The notes under the pieces were generated by a model. The model was not told the DNA's origin, made no database searches, and saw nothing but the letters and a program-made list of their open reading frames with translations. A program made the translations under genes and the position numbers. Of a stretch of 64,000 nucleotides of DNA, positions 24,201 through 32,528 are shown piece by piece. Source of the stretch: Ancistrus triradiatus (Eukaryota > Chordata > Actinopteri > Siluriformes > Loricariidae); contig JAJAGP010001519.1 in NCBI GenBank assembly GCA_025084515.1, positions 1 through 64,000 of the forward strand, read 5' to 3'. Position 1 is the first letter of the stretch. Each line of letters starts with the position of its first letter.

Positions 24201-26747
24201 TCTGAATCACTGAATCACTGTGTAATGAACTCGTGAAATGAGTTTCGGCCAAAAGGAGTCATGCGGCTCGACTCATACCTCAAATCCAGTGTTATAATCA
24301 TTGCTCTGAGTGGATTGATTCACTGGCACTAGTGGTTAATGGCATCAAATCCGACAACCATAGTCTCATACACTCTTTTGTTATGAGTACCATAGTCTCA
24401 ACACACACATTGTGTGAAGGAGTAACATACTGGAATTACCATCAGTGGCTTGACAAACTTTGCAGTATGTTGTCTTTTGGTCTGCTCAGATTGTTTAAAC
24501 ACACAAGTTCTTCTTTTGCACCTCCGGTCTCACTTTCTTTATCCTCCATTTCTGTAATCTGTAATCTTTAATCTTCCATAGAGCCTCTGAGCTATTTGAT
24601 AAACCAAACTGTGGAGGGTGACTTGATACACCGTAAATTATATTCATTAAAAATAATAATAAAATAAATGACATAGCACATACAGTGAGGCAAAAAAAGT
24701 ATTTAGTCAGCCACTGATTGTGCAAGTTCTCCTACTTAGAAAAATGAGAGAGGTCTGTAATTTTCATCATAGTTACACTTCATGAGAGACAAAAAGATAA
24801 AAAAAAATCCAGGAAATCACATTGTAGGATTTTTAAAGAATTTAATTGTAAATGATGGTGGAAAACAAGTATTTGGTCAATACCAAAATAGTTTGTAACA
24901 TAACCTTTGTTGGCAATGACAGAGGTCAAACGTTTCCTGTAAGTCTTCACCAGGCTTGTCCACACTGTAGCTGGTATTTTGGCCCATTCCTCCATGCAGA
25001 TCTCCTCTAGAGCAGTGATGTTTTGGGGCTGTTGGGGATGTTTTTGTATGGTATGTTTTGGATGTTTGGGGATGTTTTGGTAGCCTTTGTTACTTTGGTC
25101 CCAGCACTCTGCAGGTCATTCTTCAGGTCCCTCTGTGTAGTTCTGGGATTTTTGCTCACCGTTCTCATGATCATTTTGACCCCACGGGATGAGATCTGAC
25201 CACATGAGATTCTCCCAATCCTCTTCTGAATCATCCATATGCTCTCTGGTAAACCTCAGATGGGCCTGGACATGTACTGGCTTAAGCAGGGGGACACACC
25301 TGGCACTGCAGAATCTGAGTCCCCCTTGGCGTAGTGTGTTACTGATGGTAGCCTTTGTTACTTTGGTCCCAGCTCTCTGCAGGTCATTCATCAGGTCCCT
25401 CCATGTAGTTCTGGGATTTTTGCTCATCGTTCTTACGATCATTTTGACCCCACAGGATGGGACCCCAGATCGAGGGAGATTATCAATGGTCTTGTATGTC
25501 TTCCATTTTCTTACAGTTGCTCCCACAGTTGATTTATTCACACCAACCTGCTTGCCTATTGTAGATTCACTCTTCCCAGCCTGGTGAAGGTCTACAATTT
25601 TCTTCCTGGTGTCCTTCGACAGCTCTTTGGTCTTGAGTTTGGAGTCTGACTGTTTCAGGCTGTGGACAGGTGTCTTTTATACAGATAACAAGGTCAAACA
25701 GGTGCCATTAATACAGGTAACGAGTGGAGGACAGAAGAGCTTCTTAAAGAAGAGGTTACAGGTCTTTGAGAGCCCGAAATCTTGCTTGTTTGTGGGTCAC
25801 CAAATATTTATTTTCCACCATGATTTACAATTAAATGCTTTAAAAATCTTACAGTGTGATTTCCTGGATTTTTTTCTCATTTTGTCTCTCATAGTTGAAG
25901 TGTACCTATGATGAAAATTACAGACCTCTGTCATCTTTCTAAGTAGGAGAACTTGCACAATCAGTGGCTGACTAAATACTTTTTGCCCCACTGTATTTGA
26001 TAAACCAAACCGAGGAGGGTGACTTGATACACCGTAAATGACATTCATTAAAATATATTGTGTATATTGAGAAAATAAATTATATAGCATATATTAATGC
26101 TGCTATTGACTGGTGACTGGTGAACAATTGATGGACTTACAAAGTACTACTGTAACATTGAAGGGTCCCTTCATAAATCCCTTCATATATCAAGTATCAG
26201 CTCCACTTTTCTGAAATGGAAACTTGTGAAAACTCACTGAACAGATCTAAAGAATGCCAAAATACTGAACACTTTCTCTTTTAACTGTGTCTTTTAGGCT
26301 TGTTAGATGTTACAGCAACATCCTAGAAGTTATTACCCTAAATTGGCTTTAGTGAATGTGTGTTTTATGCCCTTCATGGACTAACGTCTCATTCAGGTTG
26401 AATTCCCACCTTGCTCCCAGTGTTCCCAGGATAGGATGCGGATCAACTGCTACACCGACCAGTATAAATCGTGGTGAAGTTGATTGAAAACTGAAATTGT
26501 GTGTATGTGTCTGTGTGTCTGTGTACGTACGTGTGCAGGGATGAATAACAGGGAAGTCCTGGAGCAGGTGGAGCGTGGCTATCGTATGTCATGTCCACAG
26601 GGCTGTCCGGCCTCTCTGCATGAGCTGATGCTGCAGTGCTGGAGGAAGGACGCAGATGAGAGGCACACCTTTGAGTACCTGCAGGGTTTCCTGGAGGACT
26701 ACTTCACTGCCACTGAACCACAGTACCAGCCAGGAGAGAACCTGTGA
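11842..26747 (+). CDS. fgr: Src-family tyrosine kinase FGR/YRK (whole gene, coding span)
   Basis: This is a non-receptor tyrosine kinase of the Src family, expected at the inner plasma membrane and signalling downstream of immune receptors. Twelve coding exons were located, two of them alternatives. The spliced protein has an SH4 signal (G2 for myristate; C3, C5 and C6 for palmitate), an SH3 domain (about 87-146, ALYDYDARTEDDL), an SH2 domain (about 152-250, FLIRES with R179) and a kinase domain. With the A exon it has 540 residues: the ATP lysine is K302, HRDLRAAN has D393, DFG has D411, the activation tyrosine is Y423 and the C-terminal inhibitory tyrosine is Y534. The Y423-Y534 spacing of 111 equals that of Src. 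Wording such as MSQG, MKRLRHDKLVQL and GGGVTLFIALYDY fits chicken YRK and FGR better than FYN or YES. Neighbouring ahdc1 supports fgr. It appears intact. Confidence 0.93.
12179..12225. repeat. (GT)n microsatellite at an acceptor
   Basis: An alternating GT/GC tract ends about 13 bp before the acceptor of the SH3 exon (12238). The intron has little pyrimidine tract other than GTCTGACTCTAG. Confidence 0.85.
12239..12341 (+). CDS. fgr: fgr coding exon 2: first part of SH3
   Basis: The acceptor GACTCTAG ends at 12238. The exon is 103 nt and ends in donor GTGAGC. It encodes GGGVTLFIALYDYDARTED and onward to KGEKFHIINNT, with the ALYDY motif that binds proline-rich ligands. The intron before it is only 147 bp. 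Confidence 0.95.
12373..12722. mobile_element. Short Tc1-like non-autonomous element in a fgr intron
   Basis: It lies between TA dinucleotides, with related ends: CAGTGGTGGCCAGAAA at the left and TTTTGGTCCCCACTG at the right. It is 350 bp with no transposase and ends 65 bp before the next exon. Confidence 0.55.
12788..12886 (+). CDS. fgr: fgr coding exon 3: second part of SH3
   Basis: The acceptor TTTTCATAG ends at 12787. The exon is 99 nt, the usual length in Src-family genes, with donor GTGAGT. It encodes EGDWWEARSLDTGKSGYIPS and then NYVAPVDSIQAEE. WW and YIPSNYV form the proline-ligand groove. Confidence 0.95.
13262..13445 (-). repeat. Old SINE-like repeat
   Basis: Elements such as AACTGTGGGTTAATGGCCTT, TGCTCAAAGGCAACAG and GGGGCTTGAACCCTGGACCA match the reverse complement of a tRNA-derived SINE. 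It is more diverged than the main family here. Confidence 0.5.
13577..14802 (-). mobile_element. Tc1-like transposon, family IV (dead), in a fgr intron
   Basis: TA-flanked termini match as inverted repeats: CAATCCCAAATCAGAAAAGG at the left and TTTTTCTGATTTGGGGTTG at the right. The element is 1226 bp. The minus strand carries a broken DDE transposase: GKSHFHFCDGSVNTEKYNKI, PCIFQQENAKPHAALQQ and ENAWRLLKQKR. In QQEN the expected catalytic Asp of QQDN is Glu. Related fragments lie at 23178 and 54675. Confidence 0.85.
14805..15715. other. fgr intron sequence without recognised feature
   Basis: AT-rich intron; no exon is seen. Confidence 0.5.
15716..15967 (+). mobile_element. Internally deleted Tc1-like remnant, family V
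   Basis: The plus frame reads KRLIYAKAHKDWNGFRNQWE then GVLWSDKAQFGIFGSNRQQ, the region of the first catalytic Asp of a Tc1-type transposase. It then jumps to a terminus-like GGTGGCCTAAGACCTTTGCA ending CAGTACTG. The rest of the catalytic domain is missing. Confidence 0.65.
16152..16255 (+). CDS. fgr: fgr coding exon 4: first part of SH2
   Basis: The acceptor GTGTAG ends at 16151. The exon is 104 nt, again the family length. It encodes EWYFGKMGRKDAERQLLGQN and NPRGTFLIRESETTK. R179 of FLIRES binds phosphotyrosine. The donor GTGGAG lacks the common A at +3. Confidence 0.95.
16349..16498 (+). CDS. fgr: fgr coding exon 5: second part of SH2
   Basis: The acceptor CTTCATCAG ends at 16348; the exon is 150 nt with donor GTGAGC. 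It encodes AYSLSIRDWDDTKGDHVKHY, then KIRKLDNGGYYITTRSQF and ETVPQLVDHYS. The intron before it is only 93 bp. Confidence 0.95.
16822..17211. mobile_element. 390-bp TIR element in a fgr intron
   Basis: A perfect 17-bp terminal inverted repeat (TAGGGATGCACCGATCC) bounds an AT-rich, non-coding interior. The subterminal GATACCGATA motifs are also mirrored. A hAT-like non-autonomous element is possible, but I could not find an 8-bp target duplication. Confidence 0.65.
17573..17739 (+). repeat. tRNA-derived SINE, copy 3 (deleted internally)
   Basis: It starts GGACTGTGGTAGCCTAGCAG and ends TTTACTAAATGTAC. Part of the segment after the B box is missing. It lies 210 bp upstream of alternative exon A. 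Confidence 0.8.
17950..18114 (+). CDS. fgr: fgr alternative exon A (YRK/FYN-B type): SH2-kinase linker and glycine loop
   Basis: The acceptor TCCCTGACTCAG ends at 17949; the exon is 165 nt (phase 1 in and out) with donor GTAGGA. It completes SH2 (DRAAGLCCRL), then gives the linker GMPKLADLSVKTKDVWEIPR and the start of the kinase with the ATP loop LGNGQFGEVWMG. This wording is that of chicken YRK and FYN exon 7A. It can replace, but need not accompany, the exon at 18574, because both have the same phases and each supplies one glycine loop. Confidence 0.92.
18574..18729 (+). CDS. fgr: fgr alternative exon B (FGR/FYN-T type): SH2-kinase linker and glycine loop
   Basis: A strong 60-nt pyrimidine tract and acceptor CTACTTCAG end at 18573. 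The exon is 156 nt with donor GTGAGA. It encodes GTHDGLCYYLTNPCPNST, then PQTLGLGKDAWEIPRDTLQL and the ATP loop LGQGCFGDVWMG. This is the FGR/FYN-T version: a shorter linker, PQT-GL-KDAWEI, and Cys in the glycine loop. It is 9 nt shorter than exon A, the same difference as between the human FYN exons. Only 459 bp separate the pair. Confidence 0.92.
18730..20165. other. fgr intron, no recognised feature
   Basis: No exon or clear repeat was found in this part of the 2.5-kb intron. Confidence 0.5.
20167..20290 (+). repeat. Truncated tRNA-derived SINE, copy 4
   Basis: It keeps the B box and body (GGTTCAAATCCCACCTCTGC, GTTGGGTCCTTAAGCAAGGC) and ends CCCGTCTGCTGAATGA. The 5' part is lost. Confidence 0.65.
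20551..20970 (+). repeat. Teleost interspersed repeat with (AAGTC)n head
   Basis: It starts with tandem AAGTC and continues GATTTATTTATATAGCGCTT, GTCTCAAAGCAACTTTACAA and AAGAAACCTTGGGAGGACCA. This is a repeat widespread in fish genomes. A related short copy is at 50236-50345. No coding region was seen. Confidence 0.6.
21212..21391 (+). CDS. fgr: fgr coding exon 7: kinase N-lobe
   Basis: The acceptor TCTAATTGTAG ends at 21211. The exon is 180 nt, the usual family length. It encodes MWNGTTKVAVKTLKPGTMSP with the ATP-binding lysine, helix C (FLDEAQIMKRLRHDKLVQL) and the hinge EEPIYIITEFMSQ. The only in-frame junction uses a GC donor at 21392-21393 (CAGG|GCACGT). The GT 4 bp downstream would shift the frame of the next exon. 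Confidence 0.95.
21477..21553 (+). CDS. fgr: fgr coding exon 8: kinase, after hinge
   Basis: The acceptor GTGTTTCAG ends at 21476; the exon is 77 nt, as in other family members, with donor GTGTTA. It encodes SLLDFLKDGDGKNLKLPQLV and DMAAQ. Confidence 0.95.
21560..22440. other. fgr intron, no recognised feature
   Basis: AT-rich; no exon or classified repeat was seen. Confidence 0.5.
22443..22596 (+). CDS. fgr: fgr coding exon 9: catalytic and activation loops
   Basis: The acceptor TTTCCATCAG ends at 22442; the exon is 154 nt with donor GTCATT. It encodes IAAGMAYIERMNYIHRDLRA, ANILVGDSLVCKIADFG and LARLIEDNEYTARQ. It holds the catalytic Asp of HRD, the metal-binding DFG and the autophosphorylated activation-loop Tyr, all intact. 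Confidence 0.96.
22823..22954 (+). CDS. fgr: fgr coding exon 10: kinase C-lobe
   Basis: The acceptor TCTATTACAG ends at 22822; the exon is 132 nt with donor GTATAG. It encodes AKFPIKWTAPEAALYGKFTI and KSDVWSFGILLTELITKG, then RVPYP. APE and the DVWSFG motif are intact. Confidence 0.96.
23178..23870 (-). mobile_element. Tc1-like fragment, family IV, in the last fgr intron
   Basis: It starts after a TA with CAACCTCAAACCAGAAAAAG, like the element at 13577, and follows it in the same orientation to about 23870. The right terminus and the transposase N-terminal end are missing. Confidence 0.7.
23932..24289. mobile_element. Truncated copy of the 0.8-kb TIR element family
   Basis: It starts at a TA with CAGTGATACCTCGGTCCTCG and continues GAAGGCTTGTCAAGAACTGA, as in the element at 58482. 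The right end is lost near 24289. Confidence 0.65.
24683..25993 (-). mobile_element. Tc1-like transposon, family VI, copy A (rearranged)
   Basis: The ends are TA-flanked inverted repeats (CAGTGAGGCAAAAAAAGTAT at the left, TTTTTGCCCCACTG at the right). The minus strand encodes the DNA-binding half of a Tc1 transposase (VGATVRKWKTYKTIDNLPRS, HMDDSEEDWENLMWSD). It then jumps into a second copy of the segment between GVKMI and DLQ. Most of the catalytic domain is absent. The last exon of fgr lies downstream. Confidence 0.9.
26539..26747 (+). CDS. fgr: fgr last coding exon: kinase end and regulatory tail
   Basis: The acceptor GTGTGCAG ends at 26538 and TGA is at 26745-26747. It encodes MNNREVLEQVERGYRM, CPASLHELMLQCWRKDADER and the tail FTATEPQYQPGENL. 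The tail tyrosine (EPQYQPGE) is the C-terminal Src kinase (CSK) target that locks the enzyme. One oddity: the family motif ERPTF reads ERHTF (codon CAC at 26664), and LQSF reads LQGF. Confidence 0.96.
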
Positions 26748-27760
26748 TGAAGACGCATGTAAAGTTATTTGTCTGCTCACCCAAATGGGGTTAAACGGGT
26801 TTTAAAAGCATTTTCTGTGTGAGGCCCTCACACTGAGTCTTCAAATGAATGTATGTGGCATGATGCACAAATTATTCTTGTCACCTCAATCATTTTTTAC
26901 AGTTTTTTAAAGCAAGAAGAGTAGGATCAGCTTCACTGAAGTATTACGTTTTTTATATTTCTTGTTACAATCGTGGCAGTTCTCCCATTGACAATGGTGA
27001 ACTCAAAGCCTATAAATAAGTGTAAGTGAAGTTTGCACATAATCATAATATGGTCAAAGTGTAACATTACCAAAGGATGAATACAGGGCTTTAGTAGGAC
27101 TATGGCACTTGTATATGCCTTTAGTTCACATTGTTTCCATACAGCCAGAAACAAAACCAATTCAAGCACATGCCTGTGTTTCTCCTTTCTGTAAACTGTG
27201 ATGCTTTTTGTTACACTTTATGTTGTTTGATGTTTCTCATTTTGGCTGGAAGAGATTAGTTAGATCCTGAACCAACACTGTTGTATGCTGGTAAAACGGT
27301 CTGGTCTTAGGTCAGCATTAAAATGGCTGAAGAACGGTGATGATTCTGTAGGACAGACACTGGTGATCTAACATCTGTGTGAGAAAGGAACTATTGTATC
27401 TATCTTTATACTGTACTTTTTAGTTCTCTATATATCTGCAAGGTTACAGTTTTAAATTTTAAGTAAGTTTTTAAACCTTAAAATATAATATGTGTCTGTT
27501 AGTGTGGTATCTTCAAGTACAATGATTTCTATCTGTGATGTTCTCTCGCCTTGAATTATAAACCGATTATTATATTTTGTTGGGCATTTCTTTTTATGCT
27601 TTTTTCACAACTTCCTTATCCAGTTGTCAAGCCTGTCTCACACAATGTACATTCAGACAACAGACACCGTGTCTAAATTATTGTATTTTTGCTAATTGTG
27701 AGGACAGAAAAAGAACATTGTTTAAATCCAGAATAAACACAATCGTAACTCGTGTGAAAT
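26748..27760 (+). other. fgr: fgr 3' UTR and polyadenylation signal
   Basis: About 1 kb without coding potential follows the stop. The first good AATAAA in the sense direction is at 27732-27737, so cleavage would be near 27755. The extent is inferred. Confidence 0.5.
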
Positions 27761-28171
27761 ATTGCAAGTTAGATTTTCATTAAATTAATAATTATTTCCA
27801 GAACATTTCATCCCTGATTAGTGCCACTTCCAGGTATTATTTATATGCATAGTATTTTAAGCCTACTGCTTTTAAATTTAAGAGGCCTGAGTCTTAATGG
27901 ACTTCCTATTTTACTAGGGCATGCATATGAAATATATTCCAGACATCCAAATTAAATAAGGCAACATGTAGACATTCCAGAATTTAGATGAAGCTTAAAA
28001 TTGTGCCTGGTGTCCTCCACTGCACCTTCAGGCTAATTATAAACAAAATGAAAACAACTGGAGATTTAATAAGCTCAATATGCCGAATCAAGCCTCTGTG
28101 TTTTATTCTCATATATTTAATTTCTAATTATGAATTCAGCTGGTATTTTAATTTTAAACTGACTTACAATT

Positions 28172-28285
28172 GAGGTGAGCAGTTGATGCTTAGCAGCCTT
28201 GCTCAAGAGCTCAGCAGTGGAAGCTTGGCAGAGCCAGTATTTGAACTCACAACCTTCCAGTCAGTATTCCAATGCCATCAATCTC
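28172..28285 (-). repeat. SINE-like fragment
   Basis: Reverse-complement SINE wording is seen: AGCAGCCTTGCTCAAGAGCT, TTTGAACTCACAACCTTCCA. It is diverged. Confidence 0.45.
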
Positions 28286-28544
28286 CGTGCTTATTGAGGA
28301 GCATAATTTGAATGCAGAAACTGACCCAGGGCAAGAAAATTAAACTCATATGCAAATGCTAAGAAACTAATGCGAGAGAACAGTATTAAAACATGGGTAG
28401 TCATTAGGAAAACAACATTGGCAATAATAATGGCATTAAGGACCCAATATCCTTAATAAAGCTGGAAACTACTTACAGCACTGAATGAGAAAATTCTACA
28501 GAACTTTGGGTAAAAATGTAATGAATAGCAATAACAACTACAGT

Positions 28545-29125
28545 GATCAGTCATAAAATTACAACCACTGACAGGCGAAGTGAGTTATTACCGTGTGACA
28601 GTCTGAAGCTCTGGGCAGTGAACTGCTGAGAAAAACTGAATCCTGGCATCCATGTAATGTTACGTAGACACGTGGCACCTACCTAATCATTGTAGCAGAC
28701 AAAGTACTCCCCTTCATGGCAGCGGTTTTCTCTAATGGTAGTGGCTTCTTTCAACGGGTAGATTCAACCCCAGGGAAACATGTACTGTGAAATTTGACAG
28801 TAGAACCATGAAGTGGCCAAATGACCACCAAAATTTATAGTACAACTCTGAAATAATTCATGGTCAGTTCATCGTCCACCAAGTTTACAGCTGTACTATG
28901 ACATTTCACAGTAGAACAATGAAGTGGCCAAATTACCATCAAAAATTCATAGTAGAACTGTGAACTTCATGGTTAAACTGTGAATGTTCGCATTAAAACT
29001 GTCAAGAAATTCATAGTTTTACTATGAAAGTGCACAGTACATTTTTCCTGTGACGTTACACGGTCTTGTTGAGTCCATGCCTCGAGGGGTCAGAGCTTTG
29101 ATAGTACGAGGGGGACCAACAGAAA
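28545..29125 (+). mobile_element. Tc1-like remnant, family III, split by another element
   Basis: The left part (28545-28770) includes TACTCCCCTTCATGGCAGCG. The right part (29053-29125) includes GTTGAGTCCATGCCTCGAGG and CGAGGGGGACCAACA, coding in related elements for the C-terminal VESMPRR-VRA end. The middle of the transposase is deleted, and the TIR element at 28771-29052 sits at the junction. Confidence 0.6.
28771..29052. mobile_element. 282-bp TIR element with internal repeats
   Basis: The ends are inverted: CAGGGAAACATGTACTGTG at the left, CACAGTACATTTTTCCTGTG at the right. Inside, GTAGAACCATGAAGTGGCCA recurs as GTAGAACAATGAAGTGGCCA about 120 bp on, along with several ACTGTGAA and CATAGTA blocks. 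It has no ORF. I cannot assign a superfamily. Confidence 0.6.
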
Positions 29126-29129
29126 ATTA

Positions 29130-30400
29130 AAATCTGAAATGGTATCTTATGGCTGATCTATCAATTATAGTTTACAAAAAGATGTAAAATATTTTTTCAT
29201 TTGAAATTCGACACCAAAAGTCAGCGGTTTCCTCAGCTGTGGTACTGGGCAGCTTCATGCTCAGTTGGTGATATACTGAAATGAGCCACAAGATGGCAGT
29301 CCTAGATGAAAGCCTAGACGTCCATGGGTTGGTTTCTACAGTGTTTAATCTCTGGTTATTTGTGTATATGCTAATATTGTATTGTATAAGTATTGCTAAT
29401 ATAACTTAGCATCCGGGGAAGACTGAAGAAGCGCTGGCTTGATTTTTGAGTAACTTGAATACACACTCACCTGTTACTATATTTCTCCTTTAGTCCACTT
29501 GATGCACCGTTCTTCAATGCAAACTTTAACACCGTGCAACACACACTCAGCGTTAAGGGTGTTCCATTGCAAATGCAATGTCAATCAAGGTGCATGTTGT
29601 CCTCCTCCACTCTACCATCTTAAAAACTCCTGTGGTTTGAACACCTTGGGAATGCTTAAAAACAACCAAAAAACAAAACCGCACACACACAAAATGTGAG
29701 GCACAAAGGACCCTTTGGTGTAGCAAAGAAGCTTTGTATCTTTTAGAGCAGCAGACCACACTGCTTCCCACAACATTTTTGACAGACCGTGTGTGAATGG
29801 TGGCATGCCAAGGTAAGAAATGGTTAGCAATTTTTAAAATTTAAATAAATTAATAATTGTTGTGGATGAGGCATAACCTGTTACTCCTTTAGCAGGGCAG
29901 CTTCTGGACTACCTAGGTGTCATACTTGGGTGCACAGAATTTAGAGGGGCACAGCTGTACCACTCAGCTTGCCAGTCAGTATTAAGGGCAGAAGTAAGAA
30001 AAAAAAACGGTTAAACACTAAATAGATTAAGTGGTTTAACATTAAAGTAGGCATTACTTTGTCATGGATGATAAATTAAGAACAAATTAACACTAAATAT
30101 TTTTAATTAATTGCATTAATTTTGTTTATGGTAACATAACTAATATCTTTGCTAGTTGAATGAATGCCTTTGCTTTAGTGAAAAAGTGAAAGAAATGGAC
30201 TCTGAAAGCCTTAGCTGCTCAAGCTTTTGAAAAGATGCAGGAGCATTATGGGAAATGTAGTGCCTGTGGTGAAGTTGGTGGAGTGTCCTGTAGTGGGTCT
30301 GAGGACACCCCTGCCTTTTACTATGTCTTTAGGGCTGCTTCTCAACTCCTCTGGTTGAGACTGGACGACATGATTAAGTTACGTGTCTATGTGAATACAT
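29130..30400. other. Intergenic stretch, no recognised feature
   Basis: Neither strand has a convincing exon or classified repeat. Confidence 0.5.
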
Positions 30401-30740
30401 TTGCTGTCATTAGGCCATTGATGTGTCACTCACTAACTTGCTCCCCTTCCATACCTGCTTAGTCCAAATTCAAGGCCATGAAGTATTGCTGTGACTGGCA
30501 GTACACGGTGTGTGTAAGGCAAGATTCAACCCTAGACAGGGCATCGGTCTGTGTCAGGGCACATACATAGACATGAGCACATCAATCACTCATATTGGGA
30601 CACTTCTAGAGATGCCAGTTAATCTAACGCATGGCTTTGGAATGTAGAAATAAACCCATGCAGACATGATGAGGACTGTCAAGCTTCATATACATAGGCC
30701 GGGTTTCTGGAGCTGTGAGGCAGCCACAACCAGTGGGCCA
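30400..30740. repeat. Fish interspersed repeat (33325 type)
   Basis: TTAATCTAACGCATGGCTTT, GGAATGTAGAAATAAACCCA and TCTGGAGCTGTGAGGCAGCC match the element at 33325-33645 in order. It is diverged. Confidence 0.5.
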
Positions 30741-30824
30741 CCGCCATGTTTTACTTGTCGACATAATTTTAATTGTCAGACAGTTAGTGTTTAAATGTGA
30801 TATAGGACTGTAGGATAGGATATA

Positions 30825-31029
30825 GGGACTGTGGTAGCCTAGCGGTGAAGGTACTGGACTATGGACCAAAAGGTCCAGGGTTCAAATCCCACCTCTGCCA
30901 AGCTGCCACTGTTGGGTCCTTGAGCAAGACCCTTAACCCACAATTGCTTGGATTGTAAGACTGTACCAATTGTAAGTCGCTCTGGATAAGGGCGTCTGCT
31001 AAATGCTGTAAATGTAAATGTAAATGTAA
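30825..31029 (+). repeat. tRNA-derived SINE, copy 5
   Basis: A well-preserved copy: GGGACTGTGGTAGCCTAGCG, GGTTCAAATCCCACC, GTCGCTCTGGATAAGGGCGT and an (AAATGT)n tail. Short flanking repeats (TATAG) are visible. Confidence 0.85.
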
Positions 31030-31379
31030 ATATAGGAAATGCACTACCCATATAGTAATATTGAATTTGATTTGGCATGGGCTGTAATGTAAAGGGTGCC
31101 ATACTACCTATATGATAGTATGACAATACTTTATGTTTATGGTCTACGAAGTACAAATACAAAGAAATAGAGCAGCTGTGGTTGTATTTGGAAAATCACT
31201 CCACAAAGTTATGGCCTGTTACCAAGTGACCCAGAGCTCTGTACAGCTCTACAGTCTGGTGGTTTGAAACCTCTGTTTTTGAGGGTTTCTCAAGATGAAA
31301 TGGTTCTACCTTAAACTGAACCATTGATAAATCCTTCTTTCGAAGTTTTATTGCCCTCTTCAATTATTCACCCCACTCT

Positions 31380-31950
31380 AACCCTCGCTGTTACTTATAG
31401 CGAAGCAAGCGCCGTGTGCAAACTTCATTACCCAGCATTCTTCAGCAGCACGCTCCAAGAATCTATGGAAGCCGGGAAGCTGCTGTTAGCACGTCTGCAG
31501 TCGCGCTGGTGAGAGAGATTGTTGTGGAGTGGGTTTGCAGAGGGGAGAATCGGCGCAGGAACGCGCTCCTTTCTATCTGACGCGCCTCTCTCCATCCAAA
31601 CTGCGGCGCACGATTTCTGACGTTTTTGCATTTTTTTCTGACTGTAGTATCGACAGCGCACGCATCCCAATCATTTGTGCACGTTTTGGGGGGTTTGTGG
31701 GGTTTTTGTAAATTTCTTTCACCAGATGTTGACAGGAAAAAGCTTGGGTCTGCGTCGCAGGACAGCAGTGGAACTGGTACGAGATGTTCGGACCCGATCT
31801 TGCTGTGGCGCGCGGACAGAGCGCAGACACCTGTGATGAGAAAGCAGCTGCGGGACGCGGTGCTTCGGTGTCGGTGAGCGTTGATGCGCGCATGAGGAGC
31901 CTGAGAGCACCGCTGCAGCAGCGCGAAGCGTGAAGTGGAAGCGCCTCCCG
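31380..31950 (+). promoter_or_regulatory. ahdc1: CpG-rich promoter and putative first exon of ahdc1
   Basis: This is the most CpG-rich block before the ahdc1 coding exon. It ends with GCGCCTCCCG followed by donor GTGAGTG at 31951. A further possible donor is at 31873. No long ORF starts here with coding character, so it would be non-coding. The assignment to ahdc1 rests on strand, position between fgr and the coding exon, and the known long 5' UTR of AHDC1. It could instead be an unrelated transcript. Confidence 0.5.
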
Positions 31951-32464
31951 GTGAGTGCACGCTGTCTGCCTGTCTGCCTGTCTGCTTCACATCTGCATAC
32001 TGTAGTCTCACCCCGAACTGCGCGGCTCTTGGTCAGGGTTTGGGTTTGTTGCTGAAGGAATTTCCATTCACCATTCATCAGTCGCTCGCGCGCACTCTCA
32101 CGTGCATTCTTTCAGACGTTCCCCTTTATGTCAGCCTGGAGCCTGATGCCTGGAATGGGCGACAGATAAGGAATTGACATGTTGTAGTTGGAAATCAGCA
32201 GTTCTTTTCCAGTAGACAGACAACAGTTTGGAAGCACCCGTGACAGACAATGGCTTGAATCGTTTGCTTTAAGGCAGCAGTGTGTTTGGCGCAAGTGAGG
32301 CAGCTGTTTTGATTGTGATTACGGGATTGACGTTTGACGCGCCACCCGCTCTTGAGCCCGCCTGTGGCTCTCTTAATAAATCAAGCTAAATATTACCCCT
32401 CTCTATTCTTTTCTTTTCTCCTGCCACAGCAGGTTACGACCTGTGCTGCTTTCCTGTTTGGCTT

Positions 32465-32528
32465 CGTCCCAAACCGCATACTATCATACTACTTAGGATA
32501 TACGCAGTACAGTATGCGGTTTTGGACG
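32465..32528. repeat. Hairpin-forming inverted repeat
   Basis: CGTCCCAAACCGCATACT at 32465-32482 pairs with its complement at 32511-32528 with one mismatch over 18 bp. The gap is 28 bp. It may be a very short palindromic MITE. Confidence 0.6.

Noticed and set aside
11842..26747. Kinase gene named fyn or yes1
   Set aside because: The C-terminal tail and exon A match FYN closely. However, the unique region, GGGVTLFIALYDY, MSQG hinge, LKDGDG segment and exon B fit YRK/FGR better, and ahdc1 is the fgr neighbour.
31463..32011. 182-codon minus-strand ORF in the CpG block
   Set aside because: GC-rich sequence gives long open frames by chance. There is no recognisable domain and it is opposite to the likely promoter exon.
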